Below are positions 8,387 through 17,675 of a stretch of 45,485 nt of DNA, piece after piece. Made by a program: the position numbers and the translations under genes. This DNA is from Sulfitobacter sp. (GTDB lineage Bacteria > Pseudomonadota > Alphaproteobacteria > Rhodobacterales > Rhodobacteraceae), in assembly GCA_024637305.1 (NCBI GenBank), contig JAGXFI010000038.1:1-45485 (forward strand), read 5' to 3'. The notes beneath the pieces were generated by a model. It was given only the letters and a program-made list of their open reading frames with translations, was not told where the DNA came from and made no database searches. How positions within the stretch are numbered: position 1 is the first letter of the stretch; every line of letters begins with the position of its first letter.

Positions 8387-8628
8387 CCGCCCGTCATCGG
8401 TGGGAAGAACGCAACCTCCCGCACACCCTGCAAAGGGGCGTCAAAATCACTCAGCTCCTGATCCACGGCAACGCGCAGGGCGCTCAAGTCGGCGAAAGCC
8501 GCTGCATAGCGGGCCTCCCGCTTGCGAAGCTCCGCCACCAACTCCCCGACCGTCGCCGCATCACTGTCGATACGTTCGCGCGGCAACCCGATCCTCTCGC
8601 GGACCCAGGCAAAATACAGAACATCCAT
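8383..8628 (-). CDS. moaD: Molybdopterin synthase sulfur carrier subunit MoaD
   Basis: An 81-residue ubiquitin-like protein ending in the required Gly-Gly (PPMTGG), whose C-terminal thiocarboxylate donates sulfur to molybdopterin. Start chosen at 8628, where the ATG shares one base with the pgsA stop (TGATG) and a GGAGGGACCG precedes it; the longer open frame lies within pgsA. It overlaps moaE by four bases. Confidence 0.95.
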   Translation of the reverse strand: MDVLYFAWVRERIGLPRERIDSDAATVGELVAELRKREARYAAAFADLSALRVAVDQELSDFDAPLQGVREVAFFPPMTGG

Positions 8629-9293
8629 CACGGTCCCTCCTTCAAATACGGCAGCGCCTTGCGCAGGTAATCCCACCCCGTCACAGCAGTCAAAGCCGCT
8701 GCCAGCCACAACAGCCAAAGACCGGCCAAACCTGCCCATTCCATACCAAACAGCTTCCAACGCAATCCATGCAGGTCCTCTTCATTACCGTTCAGGATTG
8801 ACCGAACCAGATCCTCGTCCATTCCATAAGCCGACATGCCCAGATAATGCTCAAAGACACCCTGGCTGAACAGAACAGCTATCGCGATCATCTGGAGCGT
8901 CGTTTTCCACTTGGCCAACCGCGTCACCTTGAGCGTGCCCGAAACATCACCCAGAAACTCTCTCAACCCGGACACAAACACCTCACGAAAGAGTATCACC
9001 GTTGCAGGCAACACCAACCACGGTGACCAGCTCGAAAATCCGATGATGACCATCAGCGCAATGACGACCATCGCCTTGTCTGCAATCGGGTCCAACATCG
9101 CCCCAAGCTTGGTTTCCTGCTTCCAAGCCCTCGCAAGATAGCCGTCAAACCAGTCTGTCACGGCTGCGGTCACAAATAGGACAAGCGCGAACCAGTCCGC
9201 ATAAGGTCTTGTAAAATATAGAAACATGATCGCCACGCCGGGTGCCGCGACCAGTCGCAAGACCGTCAGGATATTTGGTAGATTCCACTTCAT
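8628..9293 (-). CDS. pgsA: CDP-diacylglycerol-glycerol-3-phosphate 3-phosphatidyltransferase
   Basis: PgsA makes phosphatidylglycerophosphate, the committed step to phosphatidylglycerol and cardiolipin, in the inner membrane. The 221-residue protein carries the CDP-alcohol phosphotransferase signature DG-x2-AR-x8-G-x3-D-x3-D, seen as DGYLAR followed by GAMLDPIADK around residues 52-74. Several hydrophobic spans follow. The N-terminus MKWNLPNILTVLRL is typical. It lies 150 bases after uvrC on the same strand. Confidence 0.96.
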   Translation of the reverse strand: MKWNLPNILTVLRLVAAPGVAIMFLYFTRPYADWFALVLFVTAAVTDWFDGYLARAWKQETKLGAMLDPIADKAMVVIALMVIIGFSSWSPWLVLPATVILFREVFVSGLREFLGDVSGTLKVTRLAKWKTTLQMIAIAVLFSQGVFEHYLGMSAYGMDEDLVRSILNGNEEDLHGLRWKLFGMEWAGLAGLWLLWLAAALTAVTGWDYLRKALPYLKEGP

Positions 9294-9376
9294 TGCACGA
9301 CCCTACATGCCCACGCAGTCACGGAAAAGCGCCAACGCATCACCTTCACCCCTCCGAAAATACCCGAGGGGGAGTT

Positions 9377-9399
9377 TGAGGGGGCGTCAAGCCCCCTCA
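9377..9399 (-). terminator. GC-rich hairpin between uvrC and pgsA, possible dispersed repeat
   Basis: A perfect 9-base stem (TGAGGGGGC / GCCCCCTCA) around a 5-base loop lies in the 150-base gap between uvrC and pgsA. No U-run follows on either strand, so it may attenuate, stabilise or process the transcript rather than stop it. Next to it (9352-9376) is a C-rich/GGGTATTTTCGGAGG-type sequence, read on the minus strand, resembling intergenic repeats I recall from Rhodobacterales genomes; this resemblance is from memory, not from a search. Confidence 0.45.
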
Positions 9400-9443
9400 T
9401 CAGCAAAATAAAGTCGCGTCGCGGCACCGCCGCGTCCTCCGGA

Positions 9444-11309
9444 TTACCCGCGCTCATGAAAGAACGCATAGATTTTCTCCGCCAACGCCTCGGACACGCC
9501 ATCCACGGCCTTGAGATCATTCAGTGCGGCACGCGATACCGCCTTGGCAGACCCGAAATGCGCCAGCAGTGCGCGTTTGCGGGCCGCTCCCACACCGCCG
9601 ATCTCATCGAGGGGCGTCGCTCCGACAGCCTTGGCGCGTTTCGCGCGATGTGTGCCGATCGCAAACCGGTGCGCCTCATCGCGCAGACGCTGGATGAAAT
9701 ACAAAACCGGATCATTGTGCCTGAGGGCCTTCACCGTCTTGCCGACACGGTGGAACTCCTCTTTGCCCGCATCGCGGTCCACGCCTTTGGCGACACCAAC
9801 CATCGCAATGTCCTCCACGCCATATTCACGCATGATCGACGCCACCGCGCTGACCTGGCCCGCCCCGCCGTCGATCAACAGTAGATCCGGCCACAGCCCC
9901 AGCGAGCGGTCGGGATCTTCCTTCAGCAACCGTTTGAAACGTCGCTCCAGCACTTCCTTCATCATGCCGAAATCGTCGCCTGGTGTCAGGCTGTCGCCGC
10001 GAATGTTGAATTTGCGGTACTGATTTTTCAGCATGCCGTCCGGTCCCGCGACAATCATCGCACCGACCGCGTTGGTCCCTTGTATGTGGGAGTTGTCATA
10101 CACCTCGATCCGCGTCGGTGGGTCAGGCAGGTCGAACGCCTCCGCGACTCCCGCCAGCAGCTTTGCCTGCGTCGCGGTTTCCGCCATCTTGCGCGCAAGG
10201 CTCTCGCGCGCGTTGCGCAGCGCACTATCTATCAACTCCGCCTTTTCACCGCGTTGCGGCACGAGCAATTCGACCTTACGTCCCAGTTTTCCGCTCAATG
10301 CATTGGCCATCAGATCAGCGTCTTCTATGGCATTGGACAACAACAGCTGACGCGGCGGTTCTCGGGTATCGTAAAACTGCCCGATAAACGCCTGCAGCAC
10401 CTCGGGGGCCTCTACTTCCGACCCCACCCGCGGATAGTAATCGCGGTTGCCCCAATTCTGACCGGAGCGAATAAAGAAGACCTGCACGCAGGCTTGCCCG
10501 TCCTGCAGATGCAGGGCGATGATATCCGCCTCCGTCACCGTCTTGGGGTTGATCCCCTGTGCCGTCTGAACCTGCGTCAACGCCTTGATGCGGTCACGCA
10601 GAGCCGCTGCGCGTTCGAACTCCATCGCCTCGGAAGCCTGCGACATCTCGGAGGCCAGTTTGCTCTGGATATCCGTAGACCTGCCGCTGAGAAACTTTTC
10701 CGCATCCCGCACGGTGGACCGGTACTCTTCGGGGCTGATCTTGCCCACGCAGGGTGCTGAACAACGCTTGATCTGATGTTGCAGGCAAGGCCGCGTCCGA
10801 CTTTCGAACATCGCATTCGAACAATCGCGAAGCAAAAAGACGCGCTGCAATTGGTTGAGCGTCCGGTTAACCGCCCCCGCGCTGGCAAAGGGACCGTAGT
10901 AGGCCCCCTTTTCCTTCTTCGCGCCACGATGCTTTTTGATCTGCGCGAATTCATGATCTGCCGTGACAAGGATGTTGGGGAAACTCTTGTCGTCGCGAAG
11001 CAGCACGTTGAATTTGGGTTTCAGCTGCTTGATCAGGTTTTGTTCAAGCAGCAGCGCCTCCGTCTCTGTGCGGGTGGTCAGAAACATCATTGAAGCGGTA
11101 TTTGCAATCATTCGCGAAATACGGCCCGAATGGCCGGTCGGTCGCGCATAACTGCTGACCCGGGCCTTGAGGTTCCGCGCCTTGCCGACATAAAGCACAC
11201 GGCTGTCGCTATCCAGCATACGGTACACGCCGGGCGAAGCATCGAGGGTCTTCAGGTAGGCGTGAATGACCTTGTGTCCGGTCTGAACGGAAGTGTCTGA
11301 ACTGGGCAT
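9444..11309 (-). CDS. uvrC: Excinuclease ABC subunit C
   Basis: UvrC makes both incisions around DNA damage in nucleotide excision repair, acting with UvrA and UvrB. The 621-residue protein has the N-terminal GIY-YIG nuclease (SPGVYRML ... [15 protein letters not shown]), a UvrB-binding UVR segment near residues 200-240 ([15 protein letters not shown]), the RNase H-like nuclease core ([15 protein letters not shown] [10 protein letters not shown] and [10 protein letters not shown]) and C-terminal helix-hairpin-helix motifs. Start is the ATG at 11309, preceded by AGGA; a TTG ten codons upstream is less likely. Confidence 0.97.
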   Translation of the reverse strand: MPSSDTSVQTGHKVIHAYLKTLDASPGVYRMLDSDSRVLYVGKARNLKARVSSYARPTGHSGRISRMIANTASMMFLTTRTETEALLLEQNLIKQLKPKFNVLLRDDKSFPNILVTADHEFAQIKKHRGAKKEKGAYYGPFASAGAVNRTLNQLQRVFLLRDCSNAMFESRTRPCLQHQIKRCSAPCVGKISPEEYRSTVRDAEKFLSGRSTDIQSKLASEMSQASEAMEFERAAALRDRIKALTQVQTAQGINPKTVTEADIIALHLQDGQACVQVFFIRSGQNWGNRDYYPRVGSEVEAPEVLQAFIGQFYDTREPPRQLLLSNAIEDADLMANALSGKLGRKVELLVPQRGEKAELIDSALRNARESLARKMAETATQAKLLAGVAEAFDLPDPPTRIEVYDNSHIQGTNAVGAMIVAGPDGMLKNQYRKFNIRGDSLTPGDDFGMMKEVLERRFKRLLKEDPDRSLGLWPDLLLIDGGAGQVSAVASIMREYGVEDIAMVGVAKGVDRDAGKEEFHRVGKTVKALRHNDPVLYFIQRLRDEAHRFAIGTHRAKRAKAVGATPLDEIGGVGAARKRALLAHFGSAKAVSRAALNDLKAVDGVSEALAEKIYAFFHERG

Positions 11310-11597
11310 GAGAGGTCCTGATTCTGATCTAGGCTGCAACGGTTACCAGCCAGCTGCAAGAGTTAACATGTCCACGAAAACTGTGGATAACTCTGCTGAT
11401 AACTCTTGGCGAGATCATATTTTTCCTTTGATCTAGCGCGGTTCTGTGATTTGCCTAATTTTTAGGCACATATCCAAGATGCTGTTTATAAACAAAATTT
11501 TTAATGTCGAGAAACAAGTCACTGAATTTGCTGAGGTTTTAGTAACGCTTTTGTAACGTTCCCGCAGGCCGTGCAAAACTTTTGCTGCGCTGCAGTG
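11310..11597. promoter_or_regulatory. AT-rich gap with DnaA-box-like repeats and palindromes
   Basis: This 288-base gap upstream of uvrC is far richer in A/T than its surroundings. It contains a perfect DnaA-box sequence TGTGGATAA (11382-11390) and a near copy 12 bases on (TGCTGATAA, 11394-11402), sharing the direct repeat GATAACTCT. It also has an inverted repeat AGATCA/TGATCT (11413-11433 region), TGCCTAA-TTT-TTAGGCA (11452-11468) and the perfect palindrome TGTTTATAAACA (11483-11494). It presumably holds the uvrC promoter. DnaA control or a replication-related role is only a possibility. Confidence 0.5.
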
Positions 11598-12377
11598 TCA
11601 TTCGGGCCCCAGAACGTCCGGAGTCTGCCATCCAAGGTGTTGCCCACCGTCGACACACAGCAACTGCCCGGTTACCCCAGGCGCATCAAGGAAGTATCCC
11701 AACGCGCCAGTTATGTCTTCGAGATTGGCACCGCGTTCCAGAACCGTCTTGCGACGCTGATCGTCGAAATGCGCCTCGGATTGGCGCGCGCCGCGCAAGG
11801 TGGGTCCAGGCCCGATCGCATTGACACGGATCGAAGGGGCCAATGCGCGCGCCGAGGTCTGTGTCAGCGCCCACAGGCCCATCTTGGCCAAGGTATAGGT
11901 CATAAACTCCGGCGTCAGCTTGCGCACGCGCTGGTCGAGCATATTGACGATAAGCCCAGCCGCCAGTGGCTCCCCCGCGGCATCAATCACGGCCTCCAGC
12001 TTTTGCGCCGCCATTGCCTGGGTCAGGACAAAAGGTGCACGCAGATTGGATTCCATATGCCTGTCCCAACTTTCGCGGGTGGCCGACGTGATCGTGTCAT
12101 ATTCAAAGATCGACGCATTGTTGATGAGACAGGTAACCGCGCCCCCCAACCCATCCACAGCCGCAGGCAGCAGGCGTTGTGCGGCGTCCTCGTCCAGCAG
12201 ATCGGCCTGAAGCGCCACGGCTTTGCGCCCCATCCCTTCAAGTTCACTGACGACCTCGTCCGCTCCTTGTGACGATGTCGCATAATGCACCGCGACATCA
12301 TAGCCGCGCTGGCCTAGGTAAAGCGCCATCGCCCGCCCCAGCCGCGCACCCGCCCCGGTAACCAGCGCACGCTTCAT
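11598..12377 (-). CDS. Short-chain dehydrogenase/reductase, pteridine-reductase-like
   Basis: The 259-residue protein has the SDR fold: cofactor loop VTGAGARLGR at the N-terminus, NNAS near residue 85, and the catalytic Y-x3-K as YTLAK near 170, with a Ser/Asn-containing segment before it. The GARLGR form of the glycine loop, with an Arg that can contact NADPH phosphate, resembles pteridine reductases and FolM dihydromonapterin reductase, so a pterin or folate substrate is possible but unproven. The start at 12377 overlaps the stop of the CaCA antiporter (ATGA). Confidence 0.9.
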   Translation of the reverse strand: MKRALVTGAGARLGRAMALYLGQRGYDVAVHYATSSQGADEVVSELEGMGRKAVALQADLLDEDAAQRLLPAAVDGLGGAVTCLINNASIFEYDTITSATRESWDRHMESNLRAPFVLTQAMAAQKLEAVIDAAGEPLAAGLIVNMLDQRVRKLTPEFMTYTLAKMGLWALTQTSARALAPSIRVNAIGPGPTLRGARQSEAHFDDQRRKTVLERGANLEDITGALGYFLDAPGVTGQLLCVDGGQHLGWQTPDVLGPE

Positions 12378-13330
12378 GACAGCACCCACACAAGATAGCC
12401 CGCATAGATCGAGCACAGGGCAACACCCCAAATCCGCGTGATATCGCGGCCCATATAGACAAACGGAATCAGCATAAGCGACGCCCCCAGCATTACCCAT
12501 AGATCGAAACGTAGAAACTCCGGATCAACCTCTATCGGACCGACCAGCGAGGCGATGCCGATAATCGCCAGCAAGTTGAACATGTTCGAACCGATGACAT
12601 TCCCCAGCGCGACATCGGCCTGCCGCCGCAGTGCGGCCATTACCGTCGTCGCAAGCTCGGGCAGCGATGTGCCGATTGCGACCAGCGTGAGGCCAATGAC
12701 CGTATCGCTGACACCATATGTGCGCGCAATGATCGACGCATTATCGACCAGCAGGCTGGCCCCCAAAGGCAAGCCGACAAGGCCTAGGACGAGAAACAGT
12801 CCGATCCGCCAGCCGGGCATATCCGGGTCCGCGCCTTCGGGTTCCTCAAGATCGTCCACTTCATTCGCGCCGCCATTCCGATGGCTGCGTGCTTCCTTGA
12901 ACTGGTCCCACAACATGTAGCCCAGAGCAGTCAGCAGCACCAACGCGGCGATCCAGTCGAAAACGCCCCTGAAGGCGAGCCCGATGAAAAGCACGCTCGC
13001 AGCAATCATGAAGTTGTAGGTCTTGCGTGTACTGCACTCGGACGTGTGCAACGTCGCCAACAACGCGGGCACACCAAGTACCAGGAGGATGTTGGCGGTA
13101 TTGGATCCAACCACATTGCCCAGCGCGATGCCCGGAGCCTCATCAAGCACTGCCTTGATCGAGATCAGAAGCTCAGGTGCGGAAGTACCGAAAGCGACGA
13201 TGGTCAAGCTGACGATAAGCGCCGGAACACCCAAGCGAAGACTGAGGCTTACCGCCCCCCTCACCAGCGCGTCGCCGGCCAATAGCAGGATCAGCAGGCC
13301 AAGCCCGGACAGTAGCCAAGGTTGGATCAT
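12374..13330 (-). CDS. Calcium/sodium antiporter, CaCA family (YrbG type)
   Basis: A 318-residue inner-membrane cation exchanger. The two inverted alpha repeats of the family are clear: AFGTSAPEL with GNVVGSNTANI in the first half, and AIGTSLPEL with GNVIGSNMFNL in the second; the Glu residues are the ion ligands in related exchangers. About ten hydrophobic spans are present, and the polar central loop (residues about 145-170) is acidic. Its start overlaps the stop of the small upstream gene (ATGA), so S49 protease, small protein, antiporter and SDR form one coupled run. Confidence 0.94.
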   Translation of the reverse strand: MIQPWLLSGLGLLILLLAGDALVRGAVSLSLRLGVPALIVSLTIVAFGTSAPELLISIKAVLDEAPGIALGNVVGSNTANILLVLGVPALLATLHTSECSTRKTYNFMIAASVLFIGLAFRGVFDWIAALVLLTALGYMLWDQFKEARSHRNGGANEVDDLEEPEGADPDMPGWRIGLFLVLGLVGLPLGASLLVDNASIIARTYGVSDTVIGLTLVAIGTSLPELATTVMAALRRQADVALGNVIGSNMFNLLAIIGIASLVGPIEVDPEFLRFDLWVMLGASLMLIPFVYMGRDITRIWGVALCSIYAGYLVWVLS

Positions 13331-13494
13331 CCGCGCGATTCGCCACAGCTACACGGGCCCTTGCCGATACGGTAGCGCCCACAGGAACGGCATTTCTTCT
13401 GGCTCAGGGTTTTGCCCCCGATCCAATGCATCTTGCCGAACCAGCCAAGCACGCCGATGAAAACAAGGAAAAGCGCGACAATCTTGAATATCAT
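13327..13494 (-). CDS. Short membrane protein with C-terminal zinc-ribbon-like cysteines
   Basis: A 55-residue product. Residues 1-19 (MIFKIVALFLVFIGVLGWF) form one membrane span, and the tail holds CRSCGRY...GPCSCG, two cysteine pairs that could bind a metal. It starts one base after the stop of the upstream S49 protease gene and its stop overlaps the antiporter start, so translational coupling on both sides supports that it is real. Function unknown. Confidence 0.8.
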   Translation of the reverse strand: MIFKIVALFLVFIGVLGWFGKMHWIGGKTLSQKKCRSCGRYRIGKGPCSCGESRG

Positions 13495-13495
13495 T

Positions 13496-14296
13496 TCAAA
13501 GGCCAAACCGTGCGTAAGCCGCACGTTCTTCGATACCGCGCACGGCATCCTGGAAAATCTGCGCACCGAAACGGCTCAGGATCCCTTTGCGCACGCCGTA
13601 ACGCCGCAGACGCACCTTGTCGCCATAACGTTCTTGCAGGAATGGTTTGAGATGACCGATACCGTCAATCAGGCCCAGCTCTACCGCGCGCTGCGCGAGC
13701 CATATTTCGCCGGTGAAAAGCTCGTGCTTGTCGCTTAGCTTTGCGCCACGGCGTTCGGTAATGTGATCGCGGAAATTATCGTGGATGTCCTCAAGCAGCG
13801 TCTTGAGCCGCGCGACATCGTCGGGTTGTTCGGGGCGAAACGGATCCAGCATGGATTTGCTCTTGCCAGCAGTATGCACCCGCCGCTCTATCCCGTGCCG
13901 CTCGATGAATTCATGGACACCGAAACTCGCCGAGATCACGCCAATGGACCCGACGACAGAACTGGGGTCAGCGTAAATCTCGTCCGCAGCGGCGGCGAGC
14001 CAATAACCACCCGACGCTGCGACGTCCTCAACAAAAGCGAAAACCGGAATGTCCTTTTCCGCCGCCAGCCTGCGGATCCTGGCACCGATAAGTGAAGATT
14101 GCACAGGGCTTCCGCCTGGCGAATTTATCTCCAGCGCGACGGCATCGGGCTTTCCTTTGGAAAAGGCCTTTTCGATGACAGGTCCAATCGTTTCGTCATT
14201 CAGACCGGGCCGCGTTGAAGAAGATGCAATCATCCCCGTCAAACGGATCACCGCGACTGTCGGGTCGCTTTTTACGAAAGGAAGCCAGCGTTTCAT
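13496..14296 (-). CDS. S49 family serine protease (SppA/SohB-like)
   Basis: A 266-residue single-copy S49 domain protein. Members are membrane-associated serine proteases with a Ser-Lys dyad that clear signal peptides or membrane protein fragments. The Ser lies in VAASGGYWLA (residue about 97) and the Lys in TAGKSKSMLDPF (about 148); the substrate-shaping INSPGG and SSVVGSIGV motifs are present. The N-terminus has only a weak hydrophobic segment (VAVIRLTGMIA), so a classical signal peptide is not evident. A GGGGA precedes the ATG. It leads the coupled run described for the antiporter. Confidence 0.93.
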   Translation of the reverse strand: MKRWLPFVKSDPTVAVIRLTGMIASSSTRPGLNDETIGPVIEKAFSKGKPDAVALEINSPGGSPVQSSLIGARIRRLAAEKDIPVFAFVEDVAASGGYWLAAAADEIYADPSSVVGSIGVISASFGVHEFIERHGIERRVHTAGKSKSMLDPFRPEQPDDVARLKTLLEDIHDNFRDHITERRGAKLSDKHELFTGEIWLAQRAVELGLIDGIGHLKPFLQERYGDKVRLRRYGVRKGILSRFGAQIFQDAVRGIEERAAYARFGL

Positions 14297-14359
14297 ATAG
14301 TCCCCATGTAGAGTGGCGCAGTGCCGTGAACAAGGCGGCGGCGTGATAATCGGATGGCT

Positions 14360-15121
14360 TTATTGCCTGATCCGCCAGCCGGTACGGAATATCCACCAGA
14401 TCACAGCCAGGCAAAGCGTCGTGAAACCCGCGATCGCAAGCAGGCTCAAACCGATCGGCACATCCGCCGTGCCAAAGAATGACCAGCGGAAACCGGAGAT
14501 AAGGTAAACCACCGGATTGAAATGCGAGATCACCTGCCAGACCGGCGGCAGCATGGAGATCGAATAGAACGAGCCGCCAAGAAAAACCAAAGGAGTGACG
14601 ATCAACAGCGGCACCAGCTGCAACTGCTCGAAATTGCCCGCCCAGATGCCGATGATGAACCCCATCAAGGCAAAGCTGATGCAGGTGAGAACCAGAAACA
14701 TGACCATCGCAAAGGGATGCACGATGCTGATGTCGACGAAAAAGAACGCGGTGATAAGGATGATGACCCCGATAAACAGCGCTTTGGTCGCGGCGGCCCC
14801 GACATAGCCCATGACGATTTCAAGAAAATTCACAGGTGCCGACAACAACTCGAAGATCGTTCCGATGAATTTCGGAAAGTAGATACCGAACGAGGCGTTG
14901 GAAATCGCCTGCGTAATGACGCTGAGCATGATCAGACCCGGCACGATGAACGCACCATAGCTGACACCTTCAACCTCCTCAATTCGGCTGCCAATGGCGG
15001 CACCGAACACCACAAAATAAAGCGAGGTGGAAAGCACCGGCGAAATCAGGCTTTGTGCGAGCGTTCGAAAAAATCGCGCCATCTCAAAGGCATAGATTGA
15101 TTTTACCGCAGTCCAGTTCAT
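14360..15121 (-). CDS. ABC-2 type exporter permease (YadH-like)
   Basis: A 253-residue integral membrane protein with six hydrophobic spans and the ABC-2 signature region ([17 protein letters not shown], then [13 protein letters not shown]) typical of the YadH/NodJ group. It pairs with the ATPase encoded directly upstream, whose stop overlaps this start (ATGA). The exported substrate cannot be read from sequence; YadGH-type exporters are poorly characterised. Confidence 0.93.
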   Translation of the reverse strand: MNWTAVKSIYAFEMARFFRTLAQSLISPVLSTSLYFVVFGAAIGSRIEEVEGVSYGAFIVPGLIMLSVITQAISNASFGIYFPKFIGTIFELLSAPVNFLEIVMGYVGAAATKALFIGVIILITAFFFVDISIVHPFAMVMFLVLTCISFALMGFIIGIWAGNFEQLQLVPLLIVTPLVFLGGSFYSISMLPPVWQVISHFNPVVYLISGFRWSFFGTADVPIGLSLLAIAGFTTLCLAVIWWIFRTGWRIRQ

Positions 15122-16047
15122 GCCACGTCTTCCTTGACCAGCCCGACAAAGATGTCTTCGAGGCTTGATTGCCGTGTCACCACGTCCCGCAGGACCAATC
15201 CCTGCGCTGCGACATCGGCCAGCAACTTGGTGATCCCTGTCCGCTCCTTTTGGGTGTCATAAGTGTAGATCAACGCATGTCCATCACTGCTCAGGCGCAG
15301 GGCGTCCGATCTTAGTTCGGCGGGAATTTCCTTGATTGGCGCGGTCAGTTGTACCTCAAGCTCCTTCTGGCCCATCCGTGCCATCAGCTTGGCTTTGCCC
15401 TCTACCAGCAACAGCTTACCGGACGAGATCACGCCCACGCGATCGGCGATCGCTTCGGCTTCTTCAATATAGTGGGTTGTCAGAATGATCGTCACGCCGT
15501 CCTTTTTCAGATCGGCCACGATCTGCCACATGTCCTTGCGCAATTCAACGTCAACACCGGCAGTCGGTTCGTCCAGAAACAACACGCGAGGGTCATGGGC
15601 CAGGGCCTTGGCGATCAGCACCCGCCGCTTCATACCGCCCGACAATTCCCTGATCTGGCTGTCTTTCTTGTCCCAAAGCGACAATTGCCTCAGAATCCGT
15701 TCGATGACGGCGGGGTCGGCCGGTCTGCCGAAAAGGCCGCGCGAAAACTTCACGGTGTTCTGCACCCGTTCGAATGGCTCGAGATTGATCTCCTGCGGGA
15801 CAAGCCCGATCATGGCGCGTGCAGCGCGGTAATCGGTGATGATATCGTGACCAGCGACGGTCACGGTGCCGGACGTCGGCGTAGTGATCCCGCAGATAGT
15901 GGAAATCAGCGTGGTCTTGCCTGCGCCGTTGGGACCAAGCAGCGCGATGATTTCACCTTCCTCGATCTCGAGGCTAATCCCCTTAAGCGCCTCGAAACCG
16001 CCCGCGTAGGATTTACGCAGGTCTTGCACGCTGAGGATTGAGGGCAT
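15118..16047 (-). CDS. ABC exporter ATP-binding protein (YadG-like)
   Basis: A 309-residue ATPase. Walker [10 protein letters not shown] near residue 39, Q-loop VPQE, signature LSGGMKRR near 137, Walker B VLFLDEP near 157 and the switch His in TTHYIEE are intact. The C-terminal 80 residues form the extra domain found in DrrA/YadG-like exporters. It energises the neighbouring ABC-2 permease. The first residues [14 protein letters not shown] are typical and no extended start is needed. Confidence 0.95.
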   Translation of the reverse strand: MPSILSVQDLRKSYAGGFEALKGISLEIEEGEIIALLGPNGAGKTTLISTICGITTPTSGTVTVAGHDIITDYRAARAMIGLVPQEINLEPFERVQNTVKFSRGLFGRPADPAVIERILRQLSLWDKKDSQIRELSGGMKRRVLIAKALAHDPRVLFLDEPTAGVDVELRKDMWQIVADLKKDGVTIILTTHYIEEAEAIADRVGVISSGKLLLVEGKAKLMARMGQKELEVQLTAPIKEIPAELRSDALRLSSDGHALIYTYDTQKERTGITKLLADVAAQGLVLRDVVTRQSSLEDIFVGLVKEDVA

Positions 16048-16056
16048 GGGCGATCT

Positions 16057-16087
16057 CCGGTCTGGCTTGGACTGGAACCTAGACCGG
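16057..16087. promoter_or_regulatory. Inverted repeat before the ABC exporter operon
   Basis: CCGGTCT and AGACCGG form perfect 7-base arms 17 bases apart, ending ten bases before the ATPase start codon. It may be an operator or an RNA hairpin at the ribosome site. No regulator is encoded next to it. Confidence 0.35.
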
Positions 16088-16108
16088 AATGCCGCAGGTC
16101 AACAAGGG

Positions 16109-16618
16109 TCAGTCCTTGGACCGACCGAACCACCGCTTTTTCTTTTCCGGCTCCGCATCGGCCGTTTCCGGGTCCGCCGGTCCCTCCAGGGTCTCCTGCA
16201 GGTTGTTGAAAAACTGGTCAGCCATCTTCTTCGCAAAGCCGTCAATGATGCGGCTGCCAAGCTGCGCCAGTTTGCCGCCAACCTTGGCCTCGACGTCATA
16301 GCTCAGTTCGGTTCCGCCATCCTTGGCCGCAAGCCGCACAGAGGCACCGCCCTTGGCAAAGCCCGCCGCGCCACCCTTGCCCTCACCCGTGATGGTCAGA
16401 GAAGTGTCAGGCACCAGATCACTCAGCGTGACCTGACCTTTGAAGGTTGCTTTCACCGGCCCGACCTTTTGCACGACAGTCGCCTCATAGCCCTCTTCGG
16501 GCGATCCGGTGACGTCCTGCGCGCCGGGCACGCATTGCTGTAACATCCCCGGATCCAAAAGCGCTGCATACACCTCAGCCGGCGAGGCGTTGATCTGGCG
16601 TGTGTCGGACATTTGCAT
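16109..16618 (-). CDS. CoxG-like SRPBCC-domain protein
   Basis: The 169-residue product resembles CoxG, the SRPBCC-fold membrane-anchoring protein of carbon monoxide dehydrogenase systems (PF06240): N-terminal INASPAEVYAALLDP, then CVPGAQDV, central GPVKATFKGQV, and GGKLAQLGSRIIDGFAKKMA toward the end. A charged tail (EPEKKKRWFGR) follows. No coxLMS genes are in view, so a CO-related role is not supported here; lipid binding or membrane recruitment is more general. Start 16618 has AGGAG nine bases upstream; a second ATG is two codons later. Confidence 0.88.
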   Translation of the reverse strand: MQMSDTRQINASPAEVYAALLDPGMLQQCVPGAQDVTGSPEEGYEATVVQKVGPVKATFKGQVTLSDLVPDTSLTITGEGKGGAAGFAKGGASVRLAAKDGGTELSYDVEAKVGGKLAQLGSRIIDGFAKKMADQFFNNLQETLEGPADPETADAEPEKKKRWFGRSKD

Positions 16619-16700
16619 GGCTGTCGGCTCCTGAATTGATACTGCGCATACGGTAGCGCATTTGGCTGGACAGGGGCAACGGGGCTGATACGTCTGGGAC

Positions 16701-17675
16701 ATGATCGCAACGGTACATAACAAGGCGGGCCTGGGCATCGCATTCGTGTTGGCAGGCGTTTTTGCGATTTCGATCAATGACATGCTGATCAAACAGCTTT
16801 CGGGTGGCTATGCCCTGCATCAGATCATATTCTTTCGCAGCCTGATCGGCTTGCTGGTCCTGATGATCTTTGTGCAGGCCGAAGGGGGTTTGCGCACCTT
16901 GCACACCGGCCAGCCATTGATCCACCTGCTGCGCGGGGTAATGGTCGTGATCTCGAACATGGCGTTCTTCTTGGCGCTGTCGGCGCTGCCTCTGGCTGAT
17001 GCCACCGCGCTTTTCTTCGCCGCGCCCTTGTTGATTACCCTTCTGTCGGTTCCGATCCTGAAAGAGCGTGTTGGCCCCTTGCGGCTTTCCGCCGTTTTCA
17101 TCGGGTTCATCGGCGTGGTGATCATGCAGCGCCCCTGGGCAAGCACCGGCGATCTGGAAGTAACGCGTCTGGTGCTTCTCTTGCCGGTGTTTGCGGCGCT
17201 CACCTATGCGCTGACACAATTGATGACACGCAAGCTGGGCGCGCGTGCCAGCGCATCGGCTTTGGCGGTCTATATCCAGCTTGCGTTTCTGATCGTTTCG
17301 ACCGGATTTTTCCTCGTCGCCGGGGATGGCGCGCTGCTGCAGGCGGATGCCGGAACCTCGATGACCTTCCTGCTGCGTGCATGGATATGGCCGGCGCCGC
17401 AGGACTGGTGGGTTTTTGTCGGCCTTGGCTGCAATGGTGGCCTGATCGGCTATTGCCTCAGTCAGGCATATCGTCTGGCGGATGCCGCCACGGTGGCCCC
17501 TTTCGAATACATCGGGCTGCCGCTGGCTGTTTTCTGGGGGTTGATGATTTTCGGCGACCTGCCGACATGGGAAGTCTGGTTGGGTATCGCCCTCATTCTG
17601 GCATCGGGCCTGTTCGTTTACTTGCGCGAACGCAGTAAGGGCCGCGTCCGTCAAGGCGTCGCGGCGCGGCGCTAG
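16701..17675 (+). CDS. EamA-family (DMT) transporter
   Basis: A 324-residue membrane protein with ten hydrophobic spans arranged as two EamA repeats (second repeat begins about residue 165). The N-terminal AISINDMLIKQL and the PLLITLLSVPILKERVG stretch closing the first repeat are typical of the RhaT/YdcZ-like DMT superfamily. Substrate unknown. The TAG stop lies in CTAG and overlaps that of the convergent oxidoreductase gene, so both genes end on the same four bases. Confidence 0.93.
   Translation: MIATVHNKAGLGIAFVLAGVFAISINDMLIKQLSGGYALHQIIFFRSLIGLLVLMIFVQAEGGLRTLHTGQPLIHLLRGVMVVISNMAFFLALSALPLADATALFFAAPLLITLLSVPILKERVGPLRLSAVFIGFIGVVIMQRPWASTGDLEVTRLVLLLPVFAALTYALTQLMTRKLGARASASALAVYIQLAFLIVSTGFFLVAGDGALLQADAGTSMTFLLRAWIWPAPQDWWVFVGLGCNGGLIGYCLSQAYRLADAATVAPFEYIGLPLAVFWGLMIFGDLPTWEVWLGIALILASGLFVYLRERSKGRVRQGVAARR

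Noticed and set aside
11310-11597. Main chromosomal replication origin
   Set aside because: Only two DnaA-like boxes and no typical neighbours (hemE, dnaA, parAB); kept as an observation, not annotated as oriC.
16109-16618. Part of a carbon monoxide dehydrogenase operon
   Set aside because: CoxG-like domain only; no coxS, coxM, coxL or maturation genes nearby.
16575-17654. 359-codon minus-strand open frame
   Set aside because: Opposite the EamA transporter; Gln/Arg/His-rich composition typical of a shadow frame.
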